From Alphaproteobacteria bacterium (GTDB lineage: Bacteria > Myxococcota_A > UBA796 > GCA-2862545), in contig JACKET010000001.1 in NCBI GenBank assembly GCA_020632875.1, positions 682,001-746,000 of the forward strand: 64,000 bases of DNA, written 5' to 3'. Both the position numbers and the translations under genes were made by a program. This document shows, piece after piece, positions 34,317 to 43,517 of the stretch (within the stretch, counting starts at the first letter, position 1; every line of letters begins with the position of its first letter). A model generated the notes under the pieces. The model was not told where the DNA came from, ran no database searches, and saw only the letters and a program-made list of their open reading frames with translations.

Positions 34317-35519
34317 CTAAGGGCAGACCACGTGCCACCCGAGCTCGGCGAGGCACACCTCGGTCGGGCCGGCGACCTCGAGCTTCATGCAGCTCGGCTT
34401 CGTGGGAGGCGGCTCCGCGCGCCACGGGGCGAAGAACGCCTCGGTCGCGGCGGCATCGAGGGGCGTGACCTGCCCGCTGGCGTCGGGCGTTGCGGCGCGG
34501 CGGATGGGGATGGGCTGGGTGGCGCCGTCGGCCGCGCAGGTCGAGAGCGTGAAGGACGTGGGCCCCGTCCCGGCCCAGCGCTCCGCGTTGCTCGCGTCGC
34601 CGGGGATGTGCACGAGGGCCGCGCGGCACGAGGCCGGCGCCTTGCCCGCGGCCTCGGGAGCGGGCCACTCGAGCTGGAGCGCGCTGCCGGCCGCGCCACA
34701 CCAGGCCGTGGCGGCATCGGCATCGGTCAGCGCGGCGGGATCGCCGGACGGCACGCGGATCGTGGGCGTCCAGTCACTCCGGGATGCGTTGAAGGACGCG
34801 ACGATGGCGTGCTGGTCGCGGTCGGCGGCCTTCAGGTCGACCTCGATCCACGCCGCCTTCGAGAAGTCCGGCTTCGACAGCGTCCAGCTCGCGATGCGTC
34901 CGCTCCACTCGGGGTTCGCGGGCCGCACGACCTTCGCGCGGTCGCGGTGGTCCCCCAGATCGAGCGTGATGGCGACCTCGTCGGGCTTCTTGCCCCAGCT
35001 CGCCGCGGGCGAGAGCGCGTACACGAGCTTGCGGTCGGCCCCGCGCGGCAGCGGGTCGGCCGGCCCCTGCGGACGGGAGAACAGCAGCTCGCCCTCGTAC
35101 GACATCCGGATCTCGGAAGGGCCGGACGGGATGGTGAGATCCGCGGTGCACCAGTGCGTCACGGCGCCCCCGAGCGCCTCGAACGGCGTCGCCATCCGCT
35201 CGCCCTCTTCGATCAGGCACGGCACGAAGGTCCCGTTCGACAGGATGCGCACGCTCGCGGCGGCGTTGCTGTCCCGGTACGCCCCGTCCGCCCCGCCCGA
35301 GGTGACCGGCACCGAGAACCGCACCACGGCGGCCGGATCGGGGTTGTGGAGCTGGTACGTCGCGCGGACCTCCACCTCTTCGAGGCTCAGGAGCCGGATC
35401 TCGAGCTCCTCGTGCACCATCCGCACCCGGTCGGTCCCGACGCGCATCTCGCCGATCGGCGTCCGACCCGCCGTGCGGGCCGGGCCATTCGCGAGCGCGA
35501 TGCCGAGAAGGAGCGTCAC
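34317..35519 (-). CDS. Secreted protein, DUF4424-like N-terminus and possible NADase-type glycan-binding C-terminus
   Basis: 400-aa exported protein. GTG 35519 overlaps the stop of the metallopeptidase gene as GTGA and gives a short signal (MTLLLGIALA). The N-terminal half (VRMVHEELEIRLLSLEEVEVRATYQLHN) is beta-rich. The C-terminal half has a discoidin-like pattern (ALTDADAATAWCGAAGS, ALVHIPG, KLEVAGPTEVCLAELGW) as in NADase-type glycan-binding domains. It probably binds a sugar or protein outside the cell and is co-expressed with the protease. Domain calls are by eye and only moderately sure. Confidence 0.6.
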   Translation of the reverse strand: MTLLLGIALANGPARTAGRTPIGEMRVGTDRVRMVHEELEIRLLSLEEVEVRATYQLHNPDPAAVVRFSVPVTSGGADGAYRDSNAAASVRILSNGTFVPCLIEEGERMATPFEALGGAVTHWCTADLTIPSGPSEIRMSYEGELLFSRPQGPADPLPRGADRKLVYALSPAASWGKKPDEVAITLDLGDHRDRAKVVRPANPEWSGRIASWTLSKPDFSKAAWIEVDLKAADRDQHAIVASFNASRSDWTPTIRVPSGDPAALTDADAATAWCGAAGSALQLEWPAPEAAGKAPASCRAALVHIPGDASNAERWAGTGPTSFTLSTCAADGATQPIPIRRAATPDASGQVTPLDAAATEAFFAPWRAEPPPTKPSCMKLEVAGPTEVCLAELGWHVVCP

Positions 35520-38482
35520 CAACGAGGTCTCCGTCTGACCGCGAGCAGAGCCAGCAGGCCCGGGAGTAGCACAGGCGAAACCCCGGTGTGGCAGCCGCAC
35601 TTCCGCGGTTCGCCCGTATCGTCCGTTCCTCCTGGGGTATCGGTGTCGGAATCCGCGTCGGAATCGGCGTCTGCGTCGGTGTCGGTGTCGGAATCCGCGT
35701 CGCTGTCGGCATCTGCGTCGGAATCCGCGTCGGTGTCGGCGTCGGAGTCCGTGTCGGCGTCGGAGTCCGTGTCGGCGTCGGTGTCGGAATCGGCGTCGGT
35801 GTCGGTGTCGGCGTCTCCGCCCGTGTCGGCCGTGGGGAGGGGAGGGACCGCCGTGTCGGCCGTGTCGGCGAGGCCGCCGCCGAGGTCGGCGCTGGCGCCC
35901 TCGACGGCGGGGGGACGCGTGCCCGCGCCGTCGCTCGGGAACACCGCGTAGTAGAGGACACCCGGGTTGTCGGCGACGAACGTGCGGGGGGCGCCGGGGG
36001 TGGGGGACGCGTCCATCTCGAGGACCTCGCCGTCGCTCGGGCCCGTGGGAACGGTCGTGTTGCGGACGAGGACCGTCTCGGCGAGCGGCACGACGAACGG
36101 ATTCGTCCACGTGACCGTCACCGGGCCCGGCCCGTCGGACGCGACGAGGTCCGTCACCGCGTAGTGGCTCTCCGGGTCGGCCAGGGAGACGACGCAGACG
36201 TCGTCGAGGTTCCAGCCCCCGAACGCCACGCCCACGTCGGACGCGAGCGTGAACGCCAGCTCGACCGTCCCACCGGCCTGGTCGCGGAGGTCGACCGTGA
36301 ACGGGACCCAGGCGGGGTCGAAGAGGTCGTCGTCCGGGTTCTCCCAGAGGGCGACCCCTGCGGGGAGCGCCGTCACGGTGGCCTGATCCCAGGCATGGGA
36401 CTCGAAGGACGCGAACCGGTGGGCCTCGAGGCGCAGCAGCGTCGCGGCGCCCTGCACGTCGAGGTCGACCGGCGGCGTGCGGGCGTGCTGGTGGTTCGAG
36501 TGGGCGTAGGGCCCGTCGAGACGGGTCGCGAGGATCTGCGTCCCGCCCCAGGGGAGCGGGGGATTCGGGAAGTCGCCGGCGGGGGTGCCGACCTCGAACT
36601 GGTCGACCCAGCCCGGGTCCGGCGTCTCGCCCGGGAGCCCGGCCCCGTGCGGCCAGGACAGCCCGGCTTCGAAGTCGTCGCACCAGATCGGCGCCGCGTC
36701 GCCCACCTGGAAGGACCACGCGCCGCTCGCCGGCACGCGGATCTCTGCGCCGTTCGGGTGATCCCACGTGATCCAGTAGGACACGGTCGTGCCGACCGGC
36801 ACCGGCGGGATGGAGGCCGTGTAGTCGCTGCCCGTGCGGGTCGGGGCGAGCGGGAGGTCCGCGCCGTCGGCGGTCCAGTGCACCACCGCGGAGTCGGGGT
36901 CGAACGTCGAGCATCCCGGTGTGGCCTGTACGAGCGCGAAGTCGACGGGGTACCCCGCGAGCCCGGAGCCCTGGGGACCGAGGGGCACGTGGTCGAACAC
37001 GACCAACCCCATGCCGCCCGAGCCGATGCCGTGGGCGTCGAGGCGCGCGACGAGGTCGCAGTCGTGGGGGGTGCCGTTCGACAGGTCGCCGTCGTCGTCG
37101 TCCGCCGCGAGCACGGCCTCGGTCATGTCGGGGAACGCGGGCCCGTAGCGCAGCGTGGTCACCAGCAGCGCGTCCGTGCGGTGCACGCCGTCGGGGTACA
37201 GCGCGTCCCAGTCGGTGCGCAGGTCCCACAGCAGCGACGACCAGATGCGCCCGTCGTCGTGCACCGAGCCCGTGAAGTCGTCCGGATAGACCCGGTTCGT
37301 CGCGATCTCGCGAAGCGGGGCGCCGACGCCGTACAGGTCGCGCCCGACGACGGGGTCGCCCGTGTTCGTCGCTCCGACGTAGTCGGCGCTGCCCTCGGAC
37401 ACGTCCACGGCGAACGTGCCGCCGATGAGCCCGGCAGCGTGGACGCCGTGGCCGAACTCGTGCTGCACGATGTCGGCGTACTCGTTCGTCGGGTTGCAGT
37501 AGCCGGGGACGCCCTCCGCGAAGCGGATCGAGCCGTTCGAGAACTGCGCGTTGCACCCGCTCGCCCAGTAGCCCGGGACGGCCGTCGTCACGAAGCTCAG
37601 CCAGTTGTGGCCCGGCTCGACGTCGGCGAGCCAGCGCCGCGCTTCGAGCGCGTGGTGCGCGACCGTGCGGGCGCCGATGTCGAGGTCGGCGTCGCCGAGG
37701 TGCTCGTCGTCGACGCCGGACACCGAGAGCGGCGTTCCGGTGGGGTCGATCAGGCGGACCTCGGGCCCGTCGAACGTCACGTCGAGCGGCGGGGTCAGCC
37801 CGTGCGTGCCGAGCGCGTCGGTCACCGCGGAGGCCGTGGCGTCCTGCACGGGCATGTACGCGACGGGCACGGTGACGTCGGGGCCGAGCGGGTCGCGCGC
37901 GCGCACGCCCATGTCGAGGTCGAGCGTGCGGGTGTACGTGCGGACGGCCCTCCCGGCGCGGTCGCGGAGAAACACGGCGTCGCCCGTGTCGTCGACGGTG
38001 ACCGGGACGTACGCGTAGCCCCGCTCCGTGGCGAGGATCGCGATCCGTTCGTGGCCGCGGGTGGATTCCGTCAACCGGACCCGGTGCAGCTCGGCACGGA
38101 CGTAGTGGATGCGGCCATTCAGCGCGAAAACGTCGATGCCGGCGTCCTGAACGGGCACCCCGTCGTGCAGCAGGCGCCAATGGGTCCCCGAGCGCGCGCC
38201 CGCGGTGCGCGTCCCGCCGCGCTCGAGGTCGGCGGGATCGACGCCCGCGAGGCGCGCGATGTCCACGACGAGGCCCTCCGCTTCCTCCAGCGGCACCGCG
38301 GGACCGATGAGCGCCGCGGGCGTCGCGTTGCGCTCGTCCCACCGGATGCGCCACGGGCCCCAGCGCTCGCGGAACCCGTGTACGGCGGCCGTCGCGGACA
38401 GGGTGTGCTGGATGGAGCCGTCCACGGTGTCGACCGGAGCGTCGAGCGGCGCGAGGGGGAGCGTGACGGCGAAGGGGAGCAT
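35516..38482 (-). CDS. Secreted zinc metallopeptidase (M36/fungalysin-like) with MYXO-CTERM-like tail
   Basis: 988-aa surface protease. ATG 38482 begins a short hydrophobic leader. The prodomain (to about 255) is followed by a peptidase core with the zinc site HEFGH (His341, Glu342, His345) and the downstream third ligand in EGSADY, as in fungalysin/M36 peptidases. Beta-sandwich domains follow (about 560-800, one with WNLDDVCV typical of jelly-roll CBM-like modules), then a fibronectin-like stretch, an Asp/Ser/Thr-rich linker and a C-terminal tail with CGCHTG, a hydrophobic helix and RRRPRW. That tail is MYXO-CTERM-like and should anchor the protease at the surface. The frame extends upstream to 39037, but through repeat DNA. 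Confidence 0.87.
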   Translation of the reverse strand: MLPFAVTLPLAPLDAPVDTVDGSIQHTLSATAAVHGFRERWGPWRIRWDERNATPAALIGPAVPLEEAEGLVVDIARLAGVDPADLERGGTRTAGARSGTHWRLLHDGVPVQDAGIDVFALNGRIHYVRAELHRVRLTESTRGHERIAILATERGYAYVPVTVDDTGDAVFLRDRAGRAVRTYTRTLDLDMGVRARDPLGPDVTVPVAYMPVQDATASAVTDALGTHGLTPPLDVTFDGPEVRLIDPTGTPLSVSGVDDEHLGDADLDIGARTVAHHALEARRWLADVEPGHNWLSFVTTAVPGYWASGCNAQFSNGSIRFAEGVPGYCNPTNEYADIVQHEFGHGVHAAGLIGGTFAVDVSEGSADYVGATNTGDPVVGRDLYGVGAPLREIATNRVYPDDFTGSVHDDGRIWSSLLWDLRTDWDALYPDGVHRTDALLVTTLRYGPAFPDMTEAVLAADDDDGDLSNGTPHDCDLVARLDAHGIGSGGMGLVVFDHVPLGPQGSGLAGYPVDFALVQATPGCSTFDPDSAVVHWTADGADLPLAPTRTGSDYTASIPPVPVGTTVSYWITWDHPNGAEIRVPASGAWSFQVGDAAPIWCDDFEAGLSWPHGAGLPGETPDPGWVDQFEVGTPAGDFPNPPLPWGGTQILATRLDGPYAHSNHQHARTPPVDLDVQGAATLLRLEAHRFASFESHAWDQATVTALPAGVALWENPDDDLFDPAWVPFTVDLRDQAGGTVELAFTLASDVGVAFGGWNLDDVCVVSLADPESHYAVTDLVASDGPGPVTVTWTNPFVVPLAETVLVRNTTVPTGPSDGEVLEMDASPTPGAPRTFVADNPGVLYYAVFPSDGAGTRPPAVEGASADLGGGLADTADTAVPPLPTADTGGDADTDTDADSDTDADTDSDADTDSDADTDADSDADADSDADSDTDTDADADSDADSDTDTPGGTDDTGEPRKCGCHTGVSPVLLPGLLALLAVRRRPRW
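35641..35820 (-). repeat. Coding tandem repeat (Asp-Ala/Ser/Thr linker of the metallopeptidase)
   Basis: About 180 bases of GTCGG(A/T)-type hexamers encode the acidic linker before the MYXO-CTERM-like tail. Same unit family as the repeats at 10.6 and 44.15 kb, so recombination between these genes is possible. Confidence 0.85.
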
Positions 38483-38599
38483 CCCCGAGAGGATACCGGC
38501 CCCGCGGCGTCGCGCGTCGCAGAAAGCGGCCCTCCGGATCCGCATCGGGGCACGACGCGACTGTTCCGGCGCCCTCCTCCGTGTGGAAGGGATCGAGCT

Positions 38600-38755
38600 T
38601 CGAGCGTCCCGAGGCATCACGCAGATGACGCAGAAGGACGCAGATGACGCAGAAACCAGGCCGTCACGGGTCGAGCGTCCTCGTTTCCCCGGAGCGCCGA
38701 GGCGGCCTTCTTGCGGACCGGATTCGGGACTCAACCGAGCAGGCCGGCGTTTCGT
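38600..38755 (+). repeat. Left outer arm of the large inverted repeat
   Basis: Contains the direct motif GACGCAGATGACGCAGA repeated within 39 bases (38617-38655), an AGGCCGTC..GGGT..CGAGCGTC block and a 42-base block (38713-38754). Each has a reversed counterpart in 39287-39510. GACGCAGA-rich repeats of this kind recur as interspersed repeats in other large genomes. Confidence 0.75.
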
Positions 38756-38991
38756 GTTGGTGGAGGGGGGCTGGGAGCGAACGGGCGACAGGCTCGATTG
38801 GAAGCCCGCTCCGCAGCCCGATCCCGCCCCGTAGCCCCCGATCCGCTCGTACGGGCCGCCACTCCGAGGACTCGTGCGCATTCCCTGCCACGCCATGGCG
38901 GCGATTCCGCACGTCGGTGCGATCGGCGTCTCGCAGGCCGAGGGCCCGCTCGTAGGCCGGGGGCGGGTCTCCCAGGCCCAGCATCGGCCCT

Positions 38992-39151
38992 CGAGTGCAC
39001 GCCCGGCGGGGGCATCGCCGAGCGAGTGCACGTCCACCGCGAGCGGGTTTCGGGCAAACGCCGAAAATCACACAGCCCATTACGTACGGACCGTCCCGGA
39101 AGCCCGAATCCGTGCACTCACCCCCCGATGCCTCCGGCCGGTGTGCATTCG
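38992..39151. repeat. Inner nested palindrome
   Basis: Two inner arm pairs and a central hairpin: CGAGTGCACG-type arms on the left, CGTGCACTC and TGTGCATTCG on the right, and TTTCGG / CCGAAA (39048-39053 / 39061-39066) with a 7-base loop. The loop side is AT-richer (AAAATCACACAG). Confidence 0.65.
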
Positions 39152-39286
39152 ACAGCCGATGCCGCCCACGTCCAAGGCGTGCCCGCCGGCCGCAACCGCC
39201 AGGGCGGTGTGACCGGGTCGGACGGCACCCCCGTTCCTCCGAGGTGGATCGGGAGGACGTCGGTGTGTCCGCTGACCCGAACAGCC

Positions 39287-39510
39287 CGAAACACCGGCCT
39301 GCTCTGGTGAGTTCCGAATCCGGTCCGCAGGCCGCTCTGTCGACCCGAAGCCGAGACGCCCTCGAGCCCTGACGTCGCGGGTGGCGGTCCCGGGGTGCAA
39401 TCCCCGTCGATGGTGCTCGGGGAGACGACGACGCTCGAACCCCGACGGCCTCTTTTCTGCGTCATCTGCGTCCTTCTGCGTCATCTGCGTGAGGCCCTGA
39501 GACGCTCGGA
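39287..39510 (-). repeat. Right outer arm of the large inverted repeat
   Basis: Reverse-complement counterpart of 38600-38755. The outermost 39 bases (39454-39492) are identical to the left arm, flanking sequence on both sides is similar but diverged, and an extra stretch of about 70 bases sits between the two conserved blocks in this arm only. Confidence 0.75.
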
Positions 39511-39567
39511 GCCCGACCCCTTCCGACACACAGAGCTGTGGCTCGCGGTGCGAGACCTCGATGCGTA

Positions 39568-41193
39568 CTAGTCGGGGACCCAGATCGCCTCGAGCCGCAC
39601 CGTCCAGCCGCTCTTCGGGACGAGCGCACCGGCGGGGTTGTGGAGCTGCGTGCGCAGGCGGTAGTGCTTCTCGAGGCCGTGTCCGATGGGCCGCTGGCTC
39701 GTGACCACTGCGCCGAAGTGGTGCTGGGCGATGGCCGCGTCGAGGCGCGTGAGGTCGTCGTGCAGCGGGCCGTGGGCGGTGTCGAGGTCCATCACGGCGA
39801 TGGCGTGGATCTGCGGCGCGTGGCCGGCGTAGGTGGGCAGCCAGACCGCGTACGGCGACCACACCGGGCCCTTCAGGCCCTTCAGGGTCTCGACGAGCCG
39901 GTCGCCCGCGGCGCGGTCGGCGTCGGTCGGGCGGAGCGCGGCGTGGTCGGTGTCGAGGTGCTGGAGCCCGAGCTGGGCCGCGAACAACGCCATGGCGACG
40001 CGCCGTGGTGCGCCGTCGAGCCCGCCGAGCGCGAGGCCGGCGCCCACCGCCGCGAGCCACCAGAACGGGATGTGCACGTTCGCGAAGCCCCCCGAGTGCG
40101 CGCGCATCCACACGCACATCCCGAAGGCGCTCGCGCCGAGCGCGATGGCGAGCGCCGCGTCCGACGACGCGGACCGGTAGGCGAGCCGCACCACCCCGTG
40201 CGCGGCCGCGGCGCCGATCGCGACGAGCCCGAGCCACGCGGCCCAGGGGCTCGTCTGGTAGCCCCCGACCGCCATGAGCTCCGCGGCCAGGGCGAGCGCC
40301 ACGCCGAATCCCATCGGCCCGCCCACCGTCACGGCTCGCGGCACGCCGGGCAGCGCGTCGGCCCCTCGCGCCATCCAGGCCACCGCGGCCCCCGCGAGGC
40401 ATAGGGGCAGGGCGTTGGCGAGCTCGTGCGCCGCGCCCGGGAACAGGCGATCGCCGACGAGCGGGTGCGAGGCGGGCACCGCGACGAGGTACTGCAGGAA
40501 CAGCCCGTCCCCGCCGAGCTGGAAGACGCCCACCGCGAGGAGCGTCGGCACCGCCGCGGTGGCGGCGTGCTCGGTGGCGGCGCGCCATCCGTCGCGCATC
40601 GCGATGCCGAGCACCAGGGCAGGGCCGAAGAACGCCGCGTTGTGCTTCACGAGGCACGCGATGCAGAGCAGCAGCGCGCTGCCGAGCCGGGCGTGCCGGT
40701 CGCCGGGCACGAGCGCCAGCGCGACGGACCAGGCGAGCACGCCGATCAAGAGCCCGTCCGGGCGGACGAGGTCGTAGAACGCGCCGCCGTACGTGTAGCA
40801 GCCGAGGAACACGGCCCCGGAGAGCGCCGCCGTGACGGCGTCGCGGTGCGGTCGCCACACGATCCACGCGGCTGCGGCGGCCGCCGCGAGCGTGCCGAGG
40901 ATCGAGACCAGGCGCCCGACCCACGGCGCCAGCCCGAACACCCGGCCCAGCGCCGCCACGACCGTGGGGTAGCCGGGCGGGTAGACGAACGGCGCGAAGT
41001 CCGGCCCGGGGCGCACGTACAGCGGCTCGCCGTTCGCCAGGCGCCACGCGTGCGCCAGCATGCCGCCCTCCATCCACTCGAGGTCGTAGGCGTACGTCAG
41101 GCGCGCAGCCCACGTGAGCGCGAGCGAGCCGACCACGAACGCGGCCACGGCGAGGGCCAGCAGATCGGCGGGGCGTAGGCGGGGCGCGGTCAC
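39568..41193 (-). CDS. Multipass membrane glycosyltransferase-like protein (GT39/ArnT-like)
   Basis: 541-aa integral membrane protein with about 11-12 helices. The first periplasmic loop has DLEWMEGGMLAHAWRL followed by NGEPLYVRP and FVYPPGYP, the acidic-residue loop characteristic of polyprenyl-phosphate-sugar-dependent GT-C transferases. It ends in a short soluble domain. GT-C enzymes use lipid-linked sugars to decorate lipid, protein or polysaccharide at the outer face of the inner membrane; the acceptor here is unknown. GTG 41193 start; divergent from a second GT-C-like gene across 35 bases, suggesting a shared promoter region. Confidence 0.75.
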   Translation of the reverse strand: MTAPRLRPADLLALAVAAFVVGSLALTWAARLTYAYDLEWMEGGMLAHAWRLANGEPLYVRPGPDFAPFVYPPGYPTVVAALGRVFGLAPWVGRLVSILGTLAAAAAAAWIVWRPHRDAVTAALSGAVFLGCYTYGGAFYDLVRPDGLLIGVLAWSVALALVPGDRHARLGSALLLCIACLVKHNAAFFGPALVLGIAMRDGWRAATEHAATAAVPTLLAVGVFQLGGDGLFLQYLVAVPASHPLVGDRLFPGAAHELANALPLCLAGAAVAWMARGADALPGVPRAVTVGGPMGFGVALALAAELMAVGGYQTSPWAAWLGLVAIGAAAAHGVVRLAYRSASSDAALAIALGASAFGMCVWMRAHSGGFANVHIPFWWLAAVGAGLALGGLDGAPRRVAMALFAAQLGLQHLDTDHAALRPTDADRAAGDRLVETLKGLKGPVWSPYAVWLPTYAGHAPQIHAIAVMDLDTAHGPLHDDLTRLDAAIAQHHFGAVVTSQRPIGHGLEKHYRLRTQLHNPAGALVPKSGWTVRLEAIWVPD

Positions 41194-41228
41194 CCCGCCG
41201 GGCTATCACCCCGGGTTAGACAGGGCCG

Positions 41229-43517
41229 GTGAGCGAGCCCTCGCGAGCCGTGGATCTGCCCCGCACCGCTGTCGCGCTCGCGGTGGTCCTCGTGTGGGCA
41301 CACCAGCTGTTCCTGGTCGACTGGGTGGTCGACGATGCGGCCATCTCGTTCGCCTACGCGCGCAACCTGGTGGATGGCGAGGGGCTCGTCGCGACGCCGG
41401 GCGGTGAGCGGGTCGAGGGGTACAGCAATCCGCTCTGGGTGTTGCTGCTGGCGGGGTTCCAGGTCGTCGGCGTCGGGGGCCAGACCGCGGCGAAGCTCAT
41501 GGCGCTGGGGCTCTCCGCGGTCTCGGTGTGGCTCGCGTGGCGCCTCGCCGACCGCCTGACCGAAGGCCGCGGCGAAGCGCTCGCCGCGCCGTTCTTCCTC
41601 GCGGCGAGCGCACAGTTCGCGATCTGGAACGCCAGCGGGCTCGAGAACGCCCTGTTCACCGCGCTGATGCTCGCGGGGCTCGTCGCGCTCGAGCGCGCCG
41701 CGCTGGGCTGGGCGGGCCTGGCGTTCGCGGGGCTCGCGCTGACCCGACCGGAGGCCCTGGCGTACGGCGGCATCGCGGGGCTCTGGGCGCTGGCGCTCCA
41801 TCGGCGGGCCGCGTGGCGCTACTGGGCCGCGCTCTCCGGGCCCGTGGCGGTGCACGAGGCGTTCCGGTGGGCGTACTTCGCGTGGCCGCTGCCCAACACG
41901 TACTACGCGAAGCTCGGCGCACCGGTCGAGCGGCTCGACGCGCGCGCGCGGGGCTGGGTGCAGCTCCTCGAGTGGGGGCGTGCGACCGGGGCGGCCGCGT
42001 TGCTCCCGCTGCTCGCGTCGGCCCCGTTCGGACGGGTGCTCCCGGGGGTCGTGGCGCTCGGGTGTGCCGCGGGGGCGCTGTGGCTGCCAGACGGCTGGAG
42101 GGTAGGGGTCCTCCTCGGGCTGGCGGTGGCGGGGCCGGTCTTCGCGCCCGGCCCGCCCGTGGCGCGGCTGGCCGCCCACCTCGCTGCGGCGGGCCTGGCG
42201 TTCGGCGTGTACGCGGGAGGCGACTGGATGCGGGGGTTCCGCTGGATGTCGCTCGTCGCGGGGCCCATGGCCGTCCTGCTCGCGGTCGGCCTGCGCGCCT
42301 GGGTGGACGCCGTGGCGACCGTGCTGCCGAGCCGCGAGACCGTGCAGTGGGTCGCCGGCGTCGGGGTCGTGGGCGCCCTCTTCGCGGCGAACCTGCCGCT
42401 CACCGCGCAGTTCGGCGAGCAGCCGGTCGACTTCCCCGAGATGATCGCGCGCCGGCTGCGCTACACGAACGCCGTGGCCGAGCGCGTCGGCCTCGACCCG
42501 CGCCACGTCAGCACCCTCGACATGGACATGGGCGCCCACATGCTGTGGTCGCGCTACACGCTCGTCGATCTGGCGGGTCTCGTCGACGTGCCCATCGCGC
42601 GGCACACCTTCGCCGACCGCGACTTCTTCACGCAGTACGTGTTCCACGAGCGCCGGCCCGACTTCGCGCACCTCCACCGGCACTGGGCGAACGCGTCGGG
42701 GCTCGTGCGGTACCCCGAGTGGAGCCGCACGTACGTCCAGCTCCCGCCGTACGACGACGACGGCGAGCCCCACGACGGCGTGTGGATCCGACGCGACCAC
42801 GTCCTCCGCGCCGCGCGGGAGCCCGTGCTCGCCACCGCGGGTCTCGTGCTCGACGAGGTGACGCTCGTGCACGGCGCCATCGGCGAGCGCGCCCGCGTGC
42901 GCATCGGCGTGCACCCCGACACCCGCACCGAGGCGCCGATCCGCGTGCGCGTCGCCGGGGCCGAGGTCCCGCTCGATGCGGGGTGGATTCCGCGGGGGCA
43001 GTGGCGCGGCGAGACGCTCGTGTGGACGGACCTCATCGCGGTCGAGGCGGTCGAGGACCCCGCCGTCGTCGAGGTCCTCGTCGACGGCGCCGTGGTCGGC
43101 ACCTGGGCGTTCCCGCTCCGCGAGCCGCCGGATGTCGCGGCGGTCGAGGCCCTGGCCCGCAGTGGGCCGTGCGACGCGGCAGAGGCGGGCTGGGTCGCGC
43201 TGCGGGACCTCGTGCCCTCACGGGCCCGGGGTGCAGAAGGGCCCGTGCGCACGGCGCTCTCCGAGTGCCTGGTGCGCGAAGCGTCCGCAGCACCGGACCC
43301 CATCGCCGTGCTGGAACGCGCCCACGCCTGGGACCACCGGGCTGCCGCATACGTCGCCGCGGCCAGACCGATCGCCGAAGCGCGCTACCAGGAGGGGCTC
43401 GCCGCCCGCGCCCGGGGCGACGCACCGGCCGCGTACCGCGCCTTCTCGGACGTGTTGCGCATCACGCCGTACCGCGCCTGGGCGCGGCGCTACGCCGAAG
43501 AGGCGCGCCTCAGGTGA
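41229..43517 (+). CDS. Large membrane protein, GT-C (arabinofuranosyltransferase/mannosyltransferase-like) family
   Basis: 762-aa protein. About ten helices fill residues 10-400, and the first large loop is WVVDDAAISFAYARNLVDGEG followed by GERVEGYSNPLW. This Asp-Asp pattern with the G-E-R-V-E-G-Y-(S/T)-N motif is shared by many bacterial GT-C membrane transferases. PNTYYAKLG also fits. The C-terminal 300 residues are soluble, with beta-rich and then helical TPR-like character (GLAARARGDAPAAYRAFSDVL). The start is GTG 41229. The 3' end overlaps the convergent GNAT pseudogene by 8 bases. Sugar and acceptor unknown. Confidence 0.75.
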   Translation: MSEPSRAVDLPRTAVALAVVLVWAHQLFLVDWVVDDAAISFAYARNLVDGEGLVATPGGERVEGYSNPLWVLLLAGFQVVGVGGQTAAKLMALGLSAVSVWLAWRLADRLTEGRGEALAAPFFLAASAQFAIWNASGLENALFTALMLAGLVALERAALGWAGLAFAGLALTRPEALAYGGIAGLWALALHRRAAWRYWAALSGPVAVHEAFRWAYFAWPLPNTYYAKLGAPVERLDARARGWVQLLEWGRATGAAALLPLLASAPFGRVLPGVVALGCAAGALWLPDGWRVGVLLGLAVAGPVFAPGPPVARLAAHLAAAGLAFGVYAGGDWMRGFRWMSLVAGPMAVLLAVGLRAWVDAVATVLPSRETVQWVAGVGVVGALFAANLPLTAQFGEQPVDFPEMIARRLRYTNAVAERVGLDPRHVSTLDMDMGAHMLWSRYTLVDLAGLVDVPIARHTFADRDFFTQYVFHERRPDFAHLHRHWANASGLVRYPEWSRTYVQLPPYDDDGEPHDGVWIRRDHVLRAAREPVLATAGLVLDEVTLVHGAIGERARVRIGVHPDTRTEAPIRVRVAGAEVPLDAGWIPRGQWRGETLVWTDLIAVEAVEDPAVVEVLVDGAVVGTWAFPLREPPDVAAVEALARSGPCDAAEAGWVALRDLVPSRARGAEGPVRTALSECLVREASAAPDPIAVLERAHAWDHRAAAYVAAARPIAEARYQEGLAARARGDAPAAYRAFSDVLRITPYRAWARRYAEEARLR

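Larger units (their letters stand above)
38483..39567. other. 1.1-kb gene-free region with nested inverted repeats
   Basis: No convincing gene on either strand: frames across it lack start sites and are Arg/Ala-rich or repeat-derived. It is organised as a large imperfect palindrome. From outside inward the pairs are 38617-38655 with 39454-39492 (identical 39 bases), 38713-38754 with 39287-39328 (38 of 42), 38992-39017 with 39126-39151 (21 of 26), 39024-39032 with 39111-39119 (perfect) and a central TTTCGG / CCGAAA hairpin at 39048-39066. It could be a mobile element remnant or a structured RNA. Confidence 0.7.

Noticed and set aside
38483..39037. N-terminal extension of the metallopeptidase to 39037
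   Set aside because: The extension reads through the inverted-repeat arm and has no signal peptide; ATG 38482 fits better.
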